Source of the DNA: Eunapius fragilis
Taxonomy: Eukaryota > Porifera > Demospongiae > Spongillida > Spongillidae
Assembly: GCA_963681505.1 (NCBI GenBank)
Contig: OY811980.1
Location: 5,847,626-5,911,625 of the forward strand
DNA length: 64,000 nt
Reading direction: 5' to 3'
In this document: in pieces, positions 37,932-52,900 of the stretch
Layout of the letters: every line of letters begins with the position of its first letter
Position numbering within the stretch: the first letter of the stretch is position 1
Position numbers and translations under genes: made by a program
Notes under the pieces: model-generated
Seen by the model: the letters and a program-made list of their open reading frames with translations, nothing else
Database searches by the model: none
Told to the model about the DNA's origin: nothing

Positions 37932-40900
37932 CTATTGTGGTGGGGAAGATATCAGCGGAATGACAAGTGCACATGCAACCACGCGGTTAGCTTACTATCC
38001 ATACGGTGCGTCACGTTTGACAAGCAGATTTCGATCCATGGCTAGTGGAATAATTACGGGAACCAATGGTGTCACTGAAAGGTTGAAAATATAATATACT
38101 GTAACCCGAAATCATCTACAGCATACCCCAACAGACAAGAGATAGAATGATGATGTATCGCGTGGTGATCTGGAAAAACACAAGGACAAGCTTCTGGAAC
38201 ATCAGCAAGGCCTCCACCCCCATCCACATCACGGCCACCAGGGTGAAGTAGTGGACCAACACTGACACAGTCACGCAGCCTCCATAGTTCTCTGTCCTGT
38301 CAATTCCAATCACAAACACCAACAGCATACCAATGAGGGCACAGCACAGCTGAACATGGAACTTGGAGACATCCTTCTCTCTCTGCTTCCTAAGTTTTGC
38401 ATTGTGACACACGTAGGTGACTATATTAATTAACCAAATATTTTTACTTTATAAGTGTTAGGCTCATAATTGTTGCCACCAGTCCTAGAAGAGACAGTGA
38501 CACTCCAACAAAGGTGATGGCTTCCAATGCTCTTTGGACAGGTGTACTTGGAGGTTCAGGTCTGATTCTGCTTGATATGTCCTGCAATGATCAAAGTAAG
38601 AGTGCTGGGTATGACCACAGAGTAACCTTACCACTAAGATGGCAAAGTTTGTCAGGTGTGAGCATTGACACTGTATTTCGCTATTTGAAGTGTTGCTCAT
38701 GTTGGTGATGCATCCCTCTGTAGTCCAATTACCTCTCCCTCCTGATGGATAATTATGCATTTTTATAAGTGATGTTCCTTTTCATTCCATAGGACTTGTC
38801 CCTTCTTCCACAATTCCCTACCAATCTGATCATTAATACCCCCTCCTTCCTCACTGTACCTGCTGCACTAAAGTTCCAACCAATCTGATCATTAATACCC
38901 CCTCCCCTCCCTCACTGTACCTGCTGCACTAAAGTTCCAACTGACACAGTCATATCTTGAATAATTCTGCATTCAGTAATGGTCAATCAAACTCTGCTCA
39001 AAATTTTTGAAATGGTCTTACTTTGCTAGGAACAGTGAACATGAATAGAGCTGGGGTCGAAAGGTTTCCAAATGAGGTATCACTTTCTGCCACAATTGTT
39101 GCACCAAGGACGAGAGATGCTATCATGGTGCTGTTTGAAGAATTAGCTAGTGGGAAAAAGGATGCTGTGCGATAGATAGAGAAAACAAGTCCAACACGAC
39201 TGTTATTTAAGGATTTGAACAATGATGGTGGCAGGAAAACTGATGCAGTGGATGCAGGAGTAGTGGAGACACTGGAAGTGTTTCTTGTTTCTTCCAGGCT
39301 ACTATTTCCAACATCTTGTGGGGAAAAGCTAAAGCTGGTTCCCTCAACGGTAAGGTTAGCTAGAGGAATCTGGTTGGCAGGATTACTGCATGACCACAAC
39401 TTTTGTATTTCATTACAGTCAAACCTTTTGAGCAACAAGTGTTGTCTGGTTTTTTATAGAAACAAAAGATGTGAAATTTTCTTGCTCAACAAGACTTGAA
39501 GCAATGTTTTCAAATGACTTAACAATTCTGGAAATATGGGTTGTTTTAAAATGGTAAGATATTTTAATAAATTGTAATTACATTGAACCACTTCTTTCCA
39601 GCACCATTGGTGGCCAAGATTGGATACTGCTTAGGACTGTAACAACATTGGTGATGGTCTGATGAGATATAAATGTAAGTTCAAAACACACTGGCTTGCT
39701 TGTCACGTACCTCTGGCTGCACAGGAACAGATGGTGATGATATGTTGGCAATTTGAGTGAAGACATTTGTCACAACAGCCAGGTTTGAACTACTTTGGTC
39801 AACCACCTCCGAAGCTTGAGACACTACAGTCTGTAACTGTGATGTTACATTTACCACATTTTCTGAGCTGATGGTTTGCTGGTGAGCATAGATAAAAGTA
39901 AGTACTGTACAAAGATTTTCAAAAAACTTCACATTTTGTATAACTGATCCGAGTTCCTTGAACTGCTTGGTCACCACTGTGGGGCATATAGAAGCATCCT
40001 CTGTCCAGATCTGTCCATTACAGTACCGTGTTACATTTTGGCCAACTACACCATACTGACACATTTGAGACACAGTCTGACCATCCACTGCCTCTGGCCA
40101 GCTGTATGTCCCTCCTCTGTTAGCCACGTCCAGAGCACAACTGCAAAATCTGTTTGCTGTAAAGGATTAACCACAGTAGAATCATATATGATTGATTGAT
40201 AATATAATGTTAAAATAAACCTGATATAACTTGTGCACTATCTCCTAGAACAATTGCTCTGCTGGTGATGCTTTGAGATTTAAATGACTGTACAAACATG
40301 GCTATCTCAGTGGATGTCAATTTCAGAAAAATCAAAATGTTGCATTCAATCCTATATGATCCAGTAGTGACATCATTTGGACACCTAATACAAAGTGCTC
40401 ATGAGGTAAATAACCACATCAACATGTTGATTTTACCTTTGCACAGAAGTGCACAGTGCCCCCAGAGGAAATATTCCATTTATGCCATTCTCCTGAAGAC
40501 TGACATTTGCTATCATTGCTATCTGATAATGGAGCGCATGTACCAATCTTAAGATTCTGTTAAATACTAGGTTACCTCATCTTGAAACTTTAAGACAGCA
40601 GCATCATTTTGATGATTATCAACGTTGGTTAGTGTGGATATCCTGAGATATATAACCGATGGATCTGTGGTCGGTGCTATTTGGAATAATACCTGAAATA
40701 ATTGCCATAAGTAATGTTAATATAGATAGCAAGTTACCATGAAGGGTTGTTGCATTTATAGAGGTGTTAGGACCACATCCACTAATGGTAAAAGCACACA
40801 CAAAGATTGTGTATTGGGTATAATTGAAGAGGTTTTGAATTAAAACAGTGGTATTTGAAACCCCCGAAGACCTTGCTGGAATGCCATTTGACAGTCTGTA

Positions 40901-43900
40901 GGTCACCTAGATACATTAGTAATTAATACAGCATTTTATATGTCATTTCTCATAAGCCTCACCATGTATCCTAATATGATTCCATTACTACATGATGGAG
41001 GACTCCATGACACCAACAGACTGCTGTAGCTGAGGTCACTGACACTAATATTGAGAGGGGAAGAAGGAGGAGCCTGTAGGGTGGTGAATGATTGAGGCAT
41101 GGAGAATTCTCCTTCTCCTTCAGTTGTGTTTACCAACACAACAAATGAGTAAGAAGTGAATGGCACTGTGGGAACATTGGGTATCAACATTTATAAGTAG
41201 AGACATGTTAGGCCACCTACCAAGTGACATATCTTTGAGAGCTATGTATCGTTGGCTTCCAGGTACTGTAATGAAGTAACTTTGATTCTGACCATTTACA
41301 CAGTCTGCATCAACAGAGCTGGGATCATTAACAGTTACATTAACAGAGTATGAAATGACTGAATAGTTCTTTTCCAGAGGACAGCTCCAAGTGAGATTGG
41401 CAGAGGTAGCAGTGAGGGCACTGGATGGAACTTCTGGAGGTTGTGGGACCTCAGCATATTCTGTGGGGGTCATGTAGGTCATACAGGTTTCCCACTTTAG
41501 AACAGAGACAGGACTCACTGTTAAGGGATGAATCGACAACTGGTCCACTAAATGGTCCAGGACCTTTGCTTGTGTATGCTCTCACTGAAATGCTGTACTG
41601 CACACACTCCTGGAGCATATTCAGTACTAGATGATTTGGAGCACCACTGGTGTTCCTATAGTTGACACCAGTCTGTCCATTGTCCAAGGGCCATGTATAT
41701 CTCACTTCATAGGCTTTGAGGATACCATTCCTTGATATATTAGGTATCTGTTCCCAACTGACATTGACTGAAGTTGGTGCAAGTGTAATGGCAGACACTT
41801 TGATAGGTGCAGCACTAGGACCTGAAAGAAAAACCTGTTATTAGTTGCAATGATAGGATTTGAAAGAGTCAAATATATACACGGATAGTAGACTTTAAAA
41901 AAAAAACTGAAATCATTAATGGGACTATTATCTAACTAATCAGTCGAGTTGTGCACCTCACCAAAATGGAATATTGCACTGCATATGAAGGTCTAGGACA
42001 TCAGATTGTAATGAGTGTACCTTGAGTAAGATTATGTAGTAAGGGTTAATTTTCATCTGAAATAATTACGTAGTTCAACATGGTAAGTTAATAATTCATC
42101 TGCAAGTTTTCTTTGAGCAAATAAACAGTTGACCACACAATAAACTAATTTGACTTCCAGCTATTCTAATGCATTTATAATGAATCCAAAACTAATTATT
42201 TGATGATAAATTGTTTCTCACTTGTTTCTCCAGTTCTAGCAGTGACAACATTTGATTGGTGACCCTCTCCTGCTGATGTATTAGCAGTCACATAACAACA
42301 ATATTGTGTGTATGGGCTGAGTCCTGTGTTGAATGTTACAGCCAGTGTTGTCCCATTCACTACAGATCTAATGGTGGGCACATTTGGTCCAATCACTTGC
42401 TCAGGGTATGATTGGTCAATAGAAGTGTTACAGTACACAGTGTATCCAGTGATGATACCATTCCTTGGTATGGGTATAGACCAATTGGCCGAGAGGTTAT
42501 TTAGATCCAAAATAGGAGACAGAGAAAGGTGCTGAGGTGATGTAGGAACTGAAAAACGTTTGAAATGTAGCATATAATGAATTTGATCACATTCATATTT
42601 CCATAGAATTATCGCTTTTGGATAATGCATAATTACCTGATTGAGCAGTTAAAGCAGTGACCAGAGCTGATGGGCTGCTTTGGCCACAAGATGTATTAGC
42701 AGTCACATAGAAACTATACTGTGTGTATGGGTTGAGTCCTGTGTTGAATGTTACAGCCAGTGTTGTCCCATTCACTACAGATCTGATGGTGGGAATGTTT
42801 GGACCAACCACTTGCTCAGGGTATGGTTGGTTGATAGAAGTGTTACAGTACACAGAGTAACCAGTGATGATTCCATTCCTTAGTATGGGTACAGACCATG
42901 CAGCATAGAGAGCAGTTGGAGACCCAGGAACAGCGTACAGTGTGAAGTTCAGTGGTGAGGATGATACTGCGAGAAATAAAAAATCATGACTTTCAGTTAC
43001 ATCATAACAATGGAAGCAAAGACAAATTTCTAGTATGGTACGATGGCACTTAAGCATATTTAAATGCCATTAGTATGTCAATGAAGTACAGGTTGGTATA
43101 AGCCTATCATAATCACATAATGAAAAAAATTATACAATTGGAGAAAACGTATGGCATCAATGAAGACATGAACTATTGATACATAAAAATGCACACACCT
43201 GGTTGACTGGTCTGAGATATGCCAGTGATGGAAGGACTACCTTCTCCAGCACTTGTGTTAGCAGTGACATAACACTGATAGAATGTGAATGGAAGAAGGC
43301 CACTCAGGTATACAGAAGTCTGACTGGTCACATTGAAGACAGTATGGGTAGAACTACCAATTGGCACCTGTTCAGGATAGGTCTGGTTCTGTGATACTGT
43401 ACAGTACACTGTGTAGCCTGTCACAATCCCATAGGGTGGGAATGGAGGTGTCCAGTTGGCCATAAGGACACTTGAAGAGACTTCAGTAAGTCCAAAGTGT
43501 TGTGGTGATGCTGTGACTGTTTAAAAATGCCCAGCATGATATTATAGTGTGGTGTGTGAGTGTGTGTGTGTGCATGTGTGTGCATGTATGTGCTTTTGTG
43601 TGATAAGTGCTCCAACTTACCATCCGACAATGTCTGAATAAATAGCTCTTGAGAGTAATTTCCATATATTAATGAGGTTGATACACTGGGTCTGATAAGG
43701 TAGTTAAATGCCCTCACAGAAAAAGAGTATGCCATGTATGGAATGAGACCACTAAACGTGTAGGACTGTTGTGAGCTGTCATTGGTGGAGATGGTAATAT
43801 TCACTGGGTTGAATGACAGTGAAGTATTGTGCATTATCTGATACCCAGCAATGAGACCTTGGGGAGTCTGTGGATATCCCCATGTTAGCTTGATTGATGT

Positions 43901-46900
43901 AGAGTTGACAGCAGTGGCAGTAAAGTTAGTGGGAGGTGAGGATATGTCTGGGTCTGTAGTGATGACCACAGCAGTGGTGAGAGCACCAGGGCCAATCCTA
44001 GTTGAGGCCTGCACACACAGAGCATACATGCCAAATGGAACCAGATTAGTCAAGGTTGCATTGTATGTTGTCTGCCCTGGTACAGAAGGAATATGTTGAC
44101 TTGTTCCACTTGTAGTACAATTACCAAAAGTACTGATGGAATAGTACAGATCATAACTAGTAATGATTCCATTGAGAATGGTTGGTTCTGCCCATGAGAC
44201 AAACAGCACTGATGAATTGACTACTGAGGAGGTCAGGGCATTAGGAGTACCAGGAACTGTGGTATAGGGTACAATCATTCAATAACATCCTTTTAAAGTA
44301 GTGCACAAAACATACCATCTTCATTTGTTGATACCATGATATCAGAACTGCTGTTGCCAAGGGTTACTGTAAGGGCTCTCACAGAAATGAAATATTCCTT
44401 GTAAATAGACAGGCCAGTGAGGAGAGTGCTGTTGGTAACATTTGTATTCACAACAGAAGTAGTTTCAGCTCCTCCTGAAAGTGTGTAGTTCACTTGGTAG
44501 CCTCTGATGATGCCATTTGAGAACTGGGGTGGTTGCCAGGTAACCATGATGGAGGTAGAGCTGGTGTTGTAGGCCACAACATTGAGGGGAGGGGAGGGGG
44601 CTAGGATGGTTTGATGGTATGCAGGTCAAAGGTTGATGCAGTACACACTCTCACAATACATACCATCCTCTGAAGTGAGCTGACTAACAGGATCACTGTA
44701 GACACTTGTTCCTCCACTGGTCACCACACTCACTCTGAAGGTGTACAAGGTATAGAAGGCAAGTCCACTTATAGTTAGTGATGTGGTCAGTGTGGTGATG
44801 TTAGTGGTTCCATTAGTGTTCTCTGCTGGGTAGTACACAACCACATACATCTGTATGATGCCATTGGGAAACTGGGGGCGTGTCCAATTTAGAGTAATTG
44901 CAGTAGAATTTTGATTGTATGCAGTAAGGTTATATGGAGGAGGTGGGGCTGGAAAAAAAAAGTATCAGTATATGAAGTGAACTTACCAAGCTCAATGAAC
45001 AACATACTTCCTTCAACTGTACTGGATGTTGATATATCTGAAGGGCCTCCCTCTCCCACTGATGTGTTAGCAGTCACATAACAACTATATTGTGTGTAAG
45101 TATTAAGCCCAGTCAGTGTAACTGCCAGTGTTGTCCCATCGACTATAGATCTAATGGTGGATACATTTGATCCAATCAGTTGCTCTGGATATGTTTGATT
45201 AGCAGAAATGTTACAGTACACAGAGTAACCAGTGATGATACCATTCCTAGGTATGGGTACAGACCAACTAGCAGACAGCTGAGATGGTGAACCAGCAATA
45301 TAAGTCAGATAAAACTTCTGAGGTGATGATGGAACTATAGAAGAATAATGATCATTAGGAAGAAATGCATAATGGGATACATAACGAATATGGGGCCACA
45401 AATTTAGCAAACTTGCATAAATGATGCAAGCCAATAAATAATGAACAAAGCAGTATCTAATTAACATTTACCATCTTGACTGGTCTGATATATACTGATG
45501 TTGGAGGGACTTCCCTCTCCAGCACTAGTGTTAGCAGTGACATAACACTGGTAGAATGTGAATGGAAGAAGGCCACTCAGGTATACAGAAGTCTGACTGG
45601 TCACGTTGATAACAGTATAGATAGAAGCACCAGTTGGCACCTGTTCAGGATAGGTCTGGTTCAGTGAAACTGTGCAGTACACTGTGTAGCCTGTCACAAT
45701 CCCATTGGGTGAGGATGGAGGTGTCCAGTTGGCCATAAGGACACTTGAAGAGACTGCAGAGAGCTGGAAGTTCAGTGGCATTGAGGGAACTGCAGAAACA
45801 TATTAAAATATCAATAACATGTGTTACTAAATAACATCACTATACGTACCATCTTGTAATGTTCCGATAACTAGTTGCTGGTTATAGTTTCCGTATATTT
45901 GGGCACTAAGCCTGGTAGAATAGCTGTATGCTCTTACAGTAAATGAATACACTGTAAACGGATTAAGACCAATAAACGTGTAGGACTGTTGTGAGCTGTC
46001 ATTGGTGGAGATGGTAATATTCACTGGGTTGAATGACAGTGAAGTATTGTGCATTATCTGATACCCAGCAATGAGACCTTGGGGAGTCTGTGGATATCCC
46101 CATGTTAGCTTGATTGATGTAGAGTTGACAGCAGTGGCAGAAAAGTTAGTGGGAGGTGAGGATATGCCTGGGTCTGTAGTGATGACCACAGCAGTGGTGA
46201 GAGCACCAGGGCCAATCCTAGTTGAGGCCTGCACACACAGGGCATACATGCTAAATGGAACCAGATTAGTCAAGGTTGCATTGTATGTTGCCTGCCCTGG
46301 TACAGAAGGAATATGTTGACTTGTTCCACTTGTAGTACAATTACCAAAAGTACTGATGGAATAGTACAAGTCATAACTAGTAATGATTCCATTGACAGCA
46401 GTTGGTTCTGCCCATGAGACAAAGAGAGCTGATGAATTGACTACTGAGGAGGTCAGGGCATTAGGAGTATCAGGCACTGTGATTAAAACGATTGTAGGAT
46501 GATATGAACATTATTTTAAGTATGTACACAAAACATACCATCTTCATTTGTTGATACCGTGACAGCAGAACTGCTGTTGCCAAGGGTTACTGTAAGGGCT
46601 CTCACAAAAACAATATATTTTGTGTAAATGGACAGGCCTCTGAGGAGAGTGCTGTTGGAATCATTTGTATTCACAGCATAAGTAGTTCCGGCTTCTCCTG
46701 AAAGTGTATAGTTCACTTGGTAGCCTCTGATGATGCCATTTTGGAACTGGGGTGGTTGCCAAGTAACCATGATGGAGGTGGAGCTGGTGTTGTAGGCCAC
46801 AACATTGAGGGGAGGGGAGGGGGCTAGGATGGTTTGATGGTATGCAAGTCAAAGAATGATGCAGTTCACACTCTCAAAATACATACCATCTTCTGAAGTG

Positions 46901-49900
46901 GGCTGACTAACAGGATCACTGAAGGCACTTGTCCCTCCACTGGTCACCACACTCACTCTGAAGGTGTACAAGGTATAGAAGGCAAGTCCACTTATAGTTA
47001 GTGATGTGGTCAGCGTGGTGATGTTAGTGGTCCCATTAGTGTTCTCTGCTGGGTAGTACACAACCTCATACATCTGTATGATGCCATTGGGAAACAGGGG
47101 GCGTGTCCAATTTAGAGTGATCGAAGAAGAACTTTGATTGTATGCAGTAAGGTTGTATGGAGGAGGTGGGGCTGGAAAAACCAAATGTAACAGTATATGA
47201 AGGAAAACATACCAAGCTGCAATGCACAAATACCTCCTTCAACTGTCCTGGATGTTGATATAACTGAAGGGCATCCCTCTCCCACTGATGTGCTAGCAGT
47301 CACATAACAACTATATTGTGTGTATGGGCTAAGTCCACTCATGGTAGCAACCAGTGTTGTCCCATTGACTACAGATCTAATGGTGGGCAAATTTGATCCA
47401 ATCACTTGCTCTGGATATGTTTGATTAGCAGAAGTGTTACAGTACACAGAGTAACCAGTGATGATACCATTCCTAGGTATGGGTACAGACCAACTAGCAG
47501 ACAGCTGAGATGGTGAACCAGCAACAGGAGACAGAGAAACGTTCAGTGGTAGTGATGGAACTGCAAGGAAAATTGCCATAAGGTCTAAGGGTGTTTAATT
47601 AGGGAATTAGAAAACAGGAACATAGAGGAAATGGAGCATTTAGGACCTCTTCCCCTTACCATTCCCTAGTGAACTAGGTCAGTAACTATGAACTACAACT
47701 GGTGGTGCACACTATTGTGATCTGTTCATAGTGGCAATGGAACATCCATCTGAAGAGCACTTAGAGTATTTCCTGTGCTGACATTCTTGCACTGATGTAT
47801 TTTTGAATGTTACACTCTGGATGTATGTGAGATTTTAAAATAAAAAAAAACACTGTTCTTTGATTCATTTGTAATAGGCTGGATCCTTACCCTATTTCAT
47901 TGATAATTAATTCTGACTAGAATGCTTAATGATGGGTACATGCAGCGCCTCTCATAAAATAATGAGATGCTGGAAGTGGCAAAATATGTAGGGTATTAAT
48001 ATACCTAAAGTTGCAAGAAATAAAGTGATCTATTAAAGAGGGATAGTGAGATGTAAACAAAAATGTTTCTCCCCCCCACCGCCACCACTATTTTTACATA
48101 CCTGTTGAAACAAATCTGCCCTATATAGTTAACTGTAATATCAATAATGAGTGTAAATGCAAAAAATATTTGATACTTACCTGCCTGATTCGTTTGTGTA
48201 ATGTTGGTATCTGAGGGACTTCCTTCACCAACACTAGTATTAGCAGTGATATAACACTGGTAGAATGTGAATGGTAGAAGGCCACTCAGGTATACAGAAG
48301 TCTGACTGGTCACATTGAAGACAGTATACGTAGAACCACCAGTTGGCACCTGTTCAGGATAGGTCTGGTTCAGTGATACTGTACAGTACACTGTGTAGCC
48401 TGTCACAATTTCATTGGGTGAGGATGGAGGTGTCCATGTGGCCATAAGGACACTGGATGTGACTGCAGAGAGCTGGAAGTTTAGCGGCATTGAGGGTACT
48501 GTGGAAATACACAAAGAAAGGTATAAATTAATGTATGACTTAATCTCTTTACTACTTTAATATTCATTGAGATATACCAAGAGGATTCATGAAAATGTTG
48601 AATCCTGGTGTAATACAAACCATTATAATATTCAGAAGAAGGCACCCACTACAACTGTTGATGGGCAAGTGTGCACATTTGTGCTGATGAACTGTATAAT
48701 ATACTGGATGCATGTACCATATGTGTGCATGCACCACACCACTCACGGATATGTGATGCACTATAAATGAACAATTACTTTGAGTGCTCTCCATACAGTG
48801 GAGCATTCAGACCAGGATGAAATTATAAGTCCTCACAGAAATGTTGTACACTGTGCAGGATGTCAGGCCACAGATGGTATAATTCTGTACCCCTGTGTTA
48901 GTAGTTGCTATTGTATTATGTATGGGACATTGTGATGCTGGATATCTCTATGTTAAAGTGATGGATATAGAGTTTAAACGTGTGGCACTAAAAGCTGTTG
49001 GAGGAGCGAGATCTGGATATCAGGTGTTCTGATAGGCATTGAAGAGAAGATCCCAGCTGATGCTTGCAAATCAGTATATACCAGCAAATCAATGTGTTTT
49101 AACATATCTATAGCCTGATGGACTTATACCCTCAATGCATTTAGCACTGTTAAGTGTAAAGCAGTCTTAAAGGATGACGATGGCATTGCCATTTGTGACA
49201 GATTGGGACTTCTAAGCAACCGGTGTGCAGCACTCACAAAACGTTGTACAACATGGTGCGGACAGCAACATTTTGCTAGCTACTTCACACTATAATTATG
49301 CATTCATATGATTGACTGGCCTGGCTCCATATCATATTGATATTATACCAAGCATCTTTGTTTTTAGAAATTAAAAATTTATTTTCATCGTGCACAAATA
49401 GAGCATGTTTGATTTCACAAAACTAGCACTCGTAAAGTGGAGCTAAAAGGGAGCATGTGGTTGTATTTAATGAATGTGGCAGTGTCTAGCAAAGTCATCC
49501 TTCTGTGGTTATAAATTTGTCAGCACAAAAATTGAATGATCAACCACTTGTACCTGGAGATATGTTATTAATGGCAACAAAAATATCTTGAGCACTACAA
49601 TACATTTCCATAGCAAGAGTTTTAGGAGAAAAGTGCAGTCGGGTTGCAAAGACATATTGATTAAATATTATAACCTACAATTGTTGTTGATAAAAGTATA
49701 ATCACAATACGGTGATTTTGCTGGGCAGTGTCAAGCATATCTTTGGAGGCAACAGAGAACTACCAATGTTTTGCAAAGCACCCATCACGTGCATGTGTGC
49801 ATGCATCACATTACTCACAGCCATCTGCAGTGCTAATAATTAGCGCAGAGTACTCTCCGTACAGTGGACCATTCATACCAGGATGAAAACTATAAGCCCT

Positions 49901-52900
49901 CACAGAAATGTTGTACACTGAGTGTGGTGACAGGCCATGGATGGTATAATTTTGTATCCCTATGTCAGTAGTTGATATTGTAATGTTCTCCATGATTTCC
50001 ATCACAAATGCATTGTAGACAATTAGGTATCCCTGTATGAGACCTCTTGGAGTAGTTGGATACCACCATGTTAGAATGATGGACGTAGAATTGAAAGATG
50101 TGAAATTAAAACCAGTTGGAGGAGAAGAAATGTCTGGATATGTTGTGACAGTGATGGAAGTGAAGTTCCCAGGACCAGCCTCAGATACTGCTTGCACACA
50201 CAATGAGTAGTTTGTGTATGCCAGCAAATCAACGAGTGTGATATTGAATTCTGTCTGGTCTGGCGCAGTAATGATGGATTGATTTGTACCATTAAAGCAA
50301 TCCGTACTGTTAGCATAAAACAGGTCATAATTCATGATGGTGCCATTAGTGACAGATGGGGGTGTCCAAGAGACAAAGATGGCCGTAGAGTTGAGCACAG
50401 TGGCAGCAAAACTGAATGATGCTCCAGGTACTGTGGGGAAATGTGAATCCAAAATTAATGCTTGGCTTTAGCTAAATGTATTACATAAGTAGGGGTAAAA
50501 ATGCTAGCTGATGTATTCCTTCCCCGCCTATGCACATGTTGTATGCTGTTGCAATTGAATTGCAGTTAATATACTGCAACTATGTCTTACACCAATTATG
50601 CATAACAATGTGCCAATTGCATGCTCACAAGCTACTCCAACTGAATTCTTTGCTTACAGATCTGATGTAAACCTATTCCATGATTGTATACATATAACAC
50701 ACCAGCTCATTACATAAGCTAACTAGGAGAATTAAGGAAATAATCAATCGTGAATTTATTCAAATGATAGACTTGTATTTAGATCATTTTAATAACCATT
50801 GTTAGTGATTTGCTACATGTGGGTCTGTCGTTCACATACAATACACACATGCACATGCACAACAAATGCACAGAAAACATGCACAAACACACAGAAAAAA
50901 TGCTCCCACTAACACACTTGTATTCAGTGTGGATGTGATGGAGAAAGCTTGACTATAGTTATCAATACAATGACAGGTTAATATTTGTAATGCATTTAAA
51001 AAGTTTATTTTCCCCCATAATTTAAATCAGTGATGTTTTCTAAGATATGACATGCAGTGGACCAATCAGTACTTACAGTATTTTAATAGTGAGTTACTTA
51101 ACTTGCATAAAGCTATTGAGATTCAAGATCATATGTATTTATTAAGTAGGTTATTAAAAATTTGGCACAGTACTCCATAACATTTGATTTTTTGATATTG
51201 TAGCGAAAAAGGGACCTAAAAATTACTAGGACGGAGCATCAAAGTTCATGCGTGCAAGTGAAATTACGCACAATAAAAAATTCAGGCCACTGCCATTCCA
51301 TGATGGACACACTAATTTCCTGTGCGGAAGGAAGAAGTTATAGGGGACATAAGAATCTCTTAGAATATTTGAAAACATGGGAAATATACGTTAGGCCACA
51401 TTTTGCTGCGTCGATTACATTTCATCTTGTATTAATAACGCAACTAAAAAATTGTAGATGGACATATTGCATTTATTTAAATACTTTGCCTTCATTCGCG
51501 AACGCCTGGCCTAACAATTAACGTACACAATGCACTGACTGTGTGCAAGCACTCAACATCCAAATGAGATATAAAGTGACATTGCCAACATACATGTCCT
51601 TGAAACGTATGGTGTTTCCGAACTAGCAAAGGCAAATCGAATCTAGCCCCACTGTGTTCAATGAATGTAATCAGTTAGTCCAGTTATGAATAAATGCCAA
51701 AAGTATGTATCTTTGCATAACATACACTTCAGAGCTAAATCTTCAACAGTCCTAGCTAGGCCCGATGCAGAAGGACTTCCCTCTCCTGCTGATGTATTAG
51801 CAGTGACATAACAACTATACTCTGTGTATGGACTGAGTCCTGTGTCGAATGCTACAGTCAGTGTTGTTCCATTCACTACAGATCTAATGGTGGGAGTGTT
51901 TGGACCAACCACTTGCTCAGGGTATGGTTGGTTGATAGAAGTGTTACAATACACAGTGTATCCAATGATGAGTCCATTCCTTGGTATGGGTACAGACCAG
52001 TTAGAAGAGAGCCAAGTTGGTGAACCCAGAACAGGGGATAGAGTGAAGTTTGAAGGTGAGGAAGGAACTGAAGGCGTAAACAAAAATATAATTTTCCAGA
52101 ATGGAATAGTTTATATAGAGGTATGGTTATCGGTTTGCAATGTAGTACCATTTTTTCAAAAGAAATGATCCATTTGCATGCTGTGTAAAAATAGTGGGTC
52201 CAAAATCAGCAGTATAATCATTCTGTAATTTTGCCTTTGTAAATCACAAATGTTTGGTTGTTTTCGTAATAATAACTACAGAAGGGTAGGGGGGGGGGGG
52301 GGGGGGGGGGGGGGGGGAGATTGCTGCCTGCATGCCTGGTATAGACATTCTGTGCCCCAGGTAAACTACAACAGGAAATAATACCATGGTAATTTAAAGC
52401 AAGAATACAAGTTACCTGACTGAGCACTTAGAGCTGTGAGTATTGCTGAAGGGCTTCCTTGTCCCACTGATGTATTAGCTGTCACATAACAACTATATTG
52501 TGTGTATGGGCTGAGACCAGTCAGTGTAGCAGACAGTGTTGTCCCATTCACTACAGATCTAATGGTGGGCTCATTTGGTCCAATCACTTGCTCTGGATAT
52601 GTTTGATTTCCAGAAGTGTTACAGTACACAGAGTAACCAGTGATGATACCATTCCTAGGTATGGGTACAGACCAACTAGCAGACAGCTGAGATGGGGAAC
52701 CAGCAACAGGAGACAGAGAGAAGTTTCGAGGTGTCGTTGGAACTGCAAATAAATAGTGATGATTTGTTAGTAAAGTTTATACTAGAAGCAAAGTTTGGAA
52801 GGTCATGTTTCATAGATTTTGGATTGTAAGCAACAGCATAATAGCATAACAGATTACCTGACTGAACAGTAATCGTGGTGAATACAACTGATGGACTTCC

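Noticed and set aside
48564-48806. Minus ORF repeated at 53699 and 59729
   Set aside because: Intronic sequence copied with the units; overlaps an FN3 exon and its acceptor and has no recognisable content.
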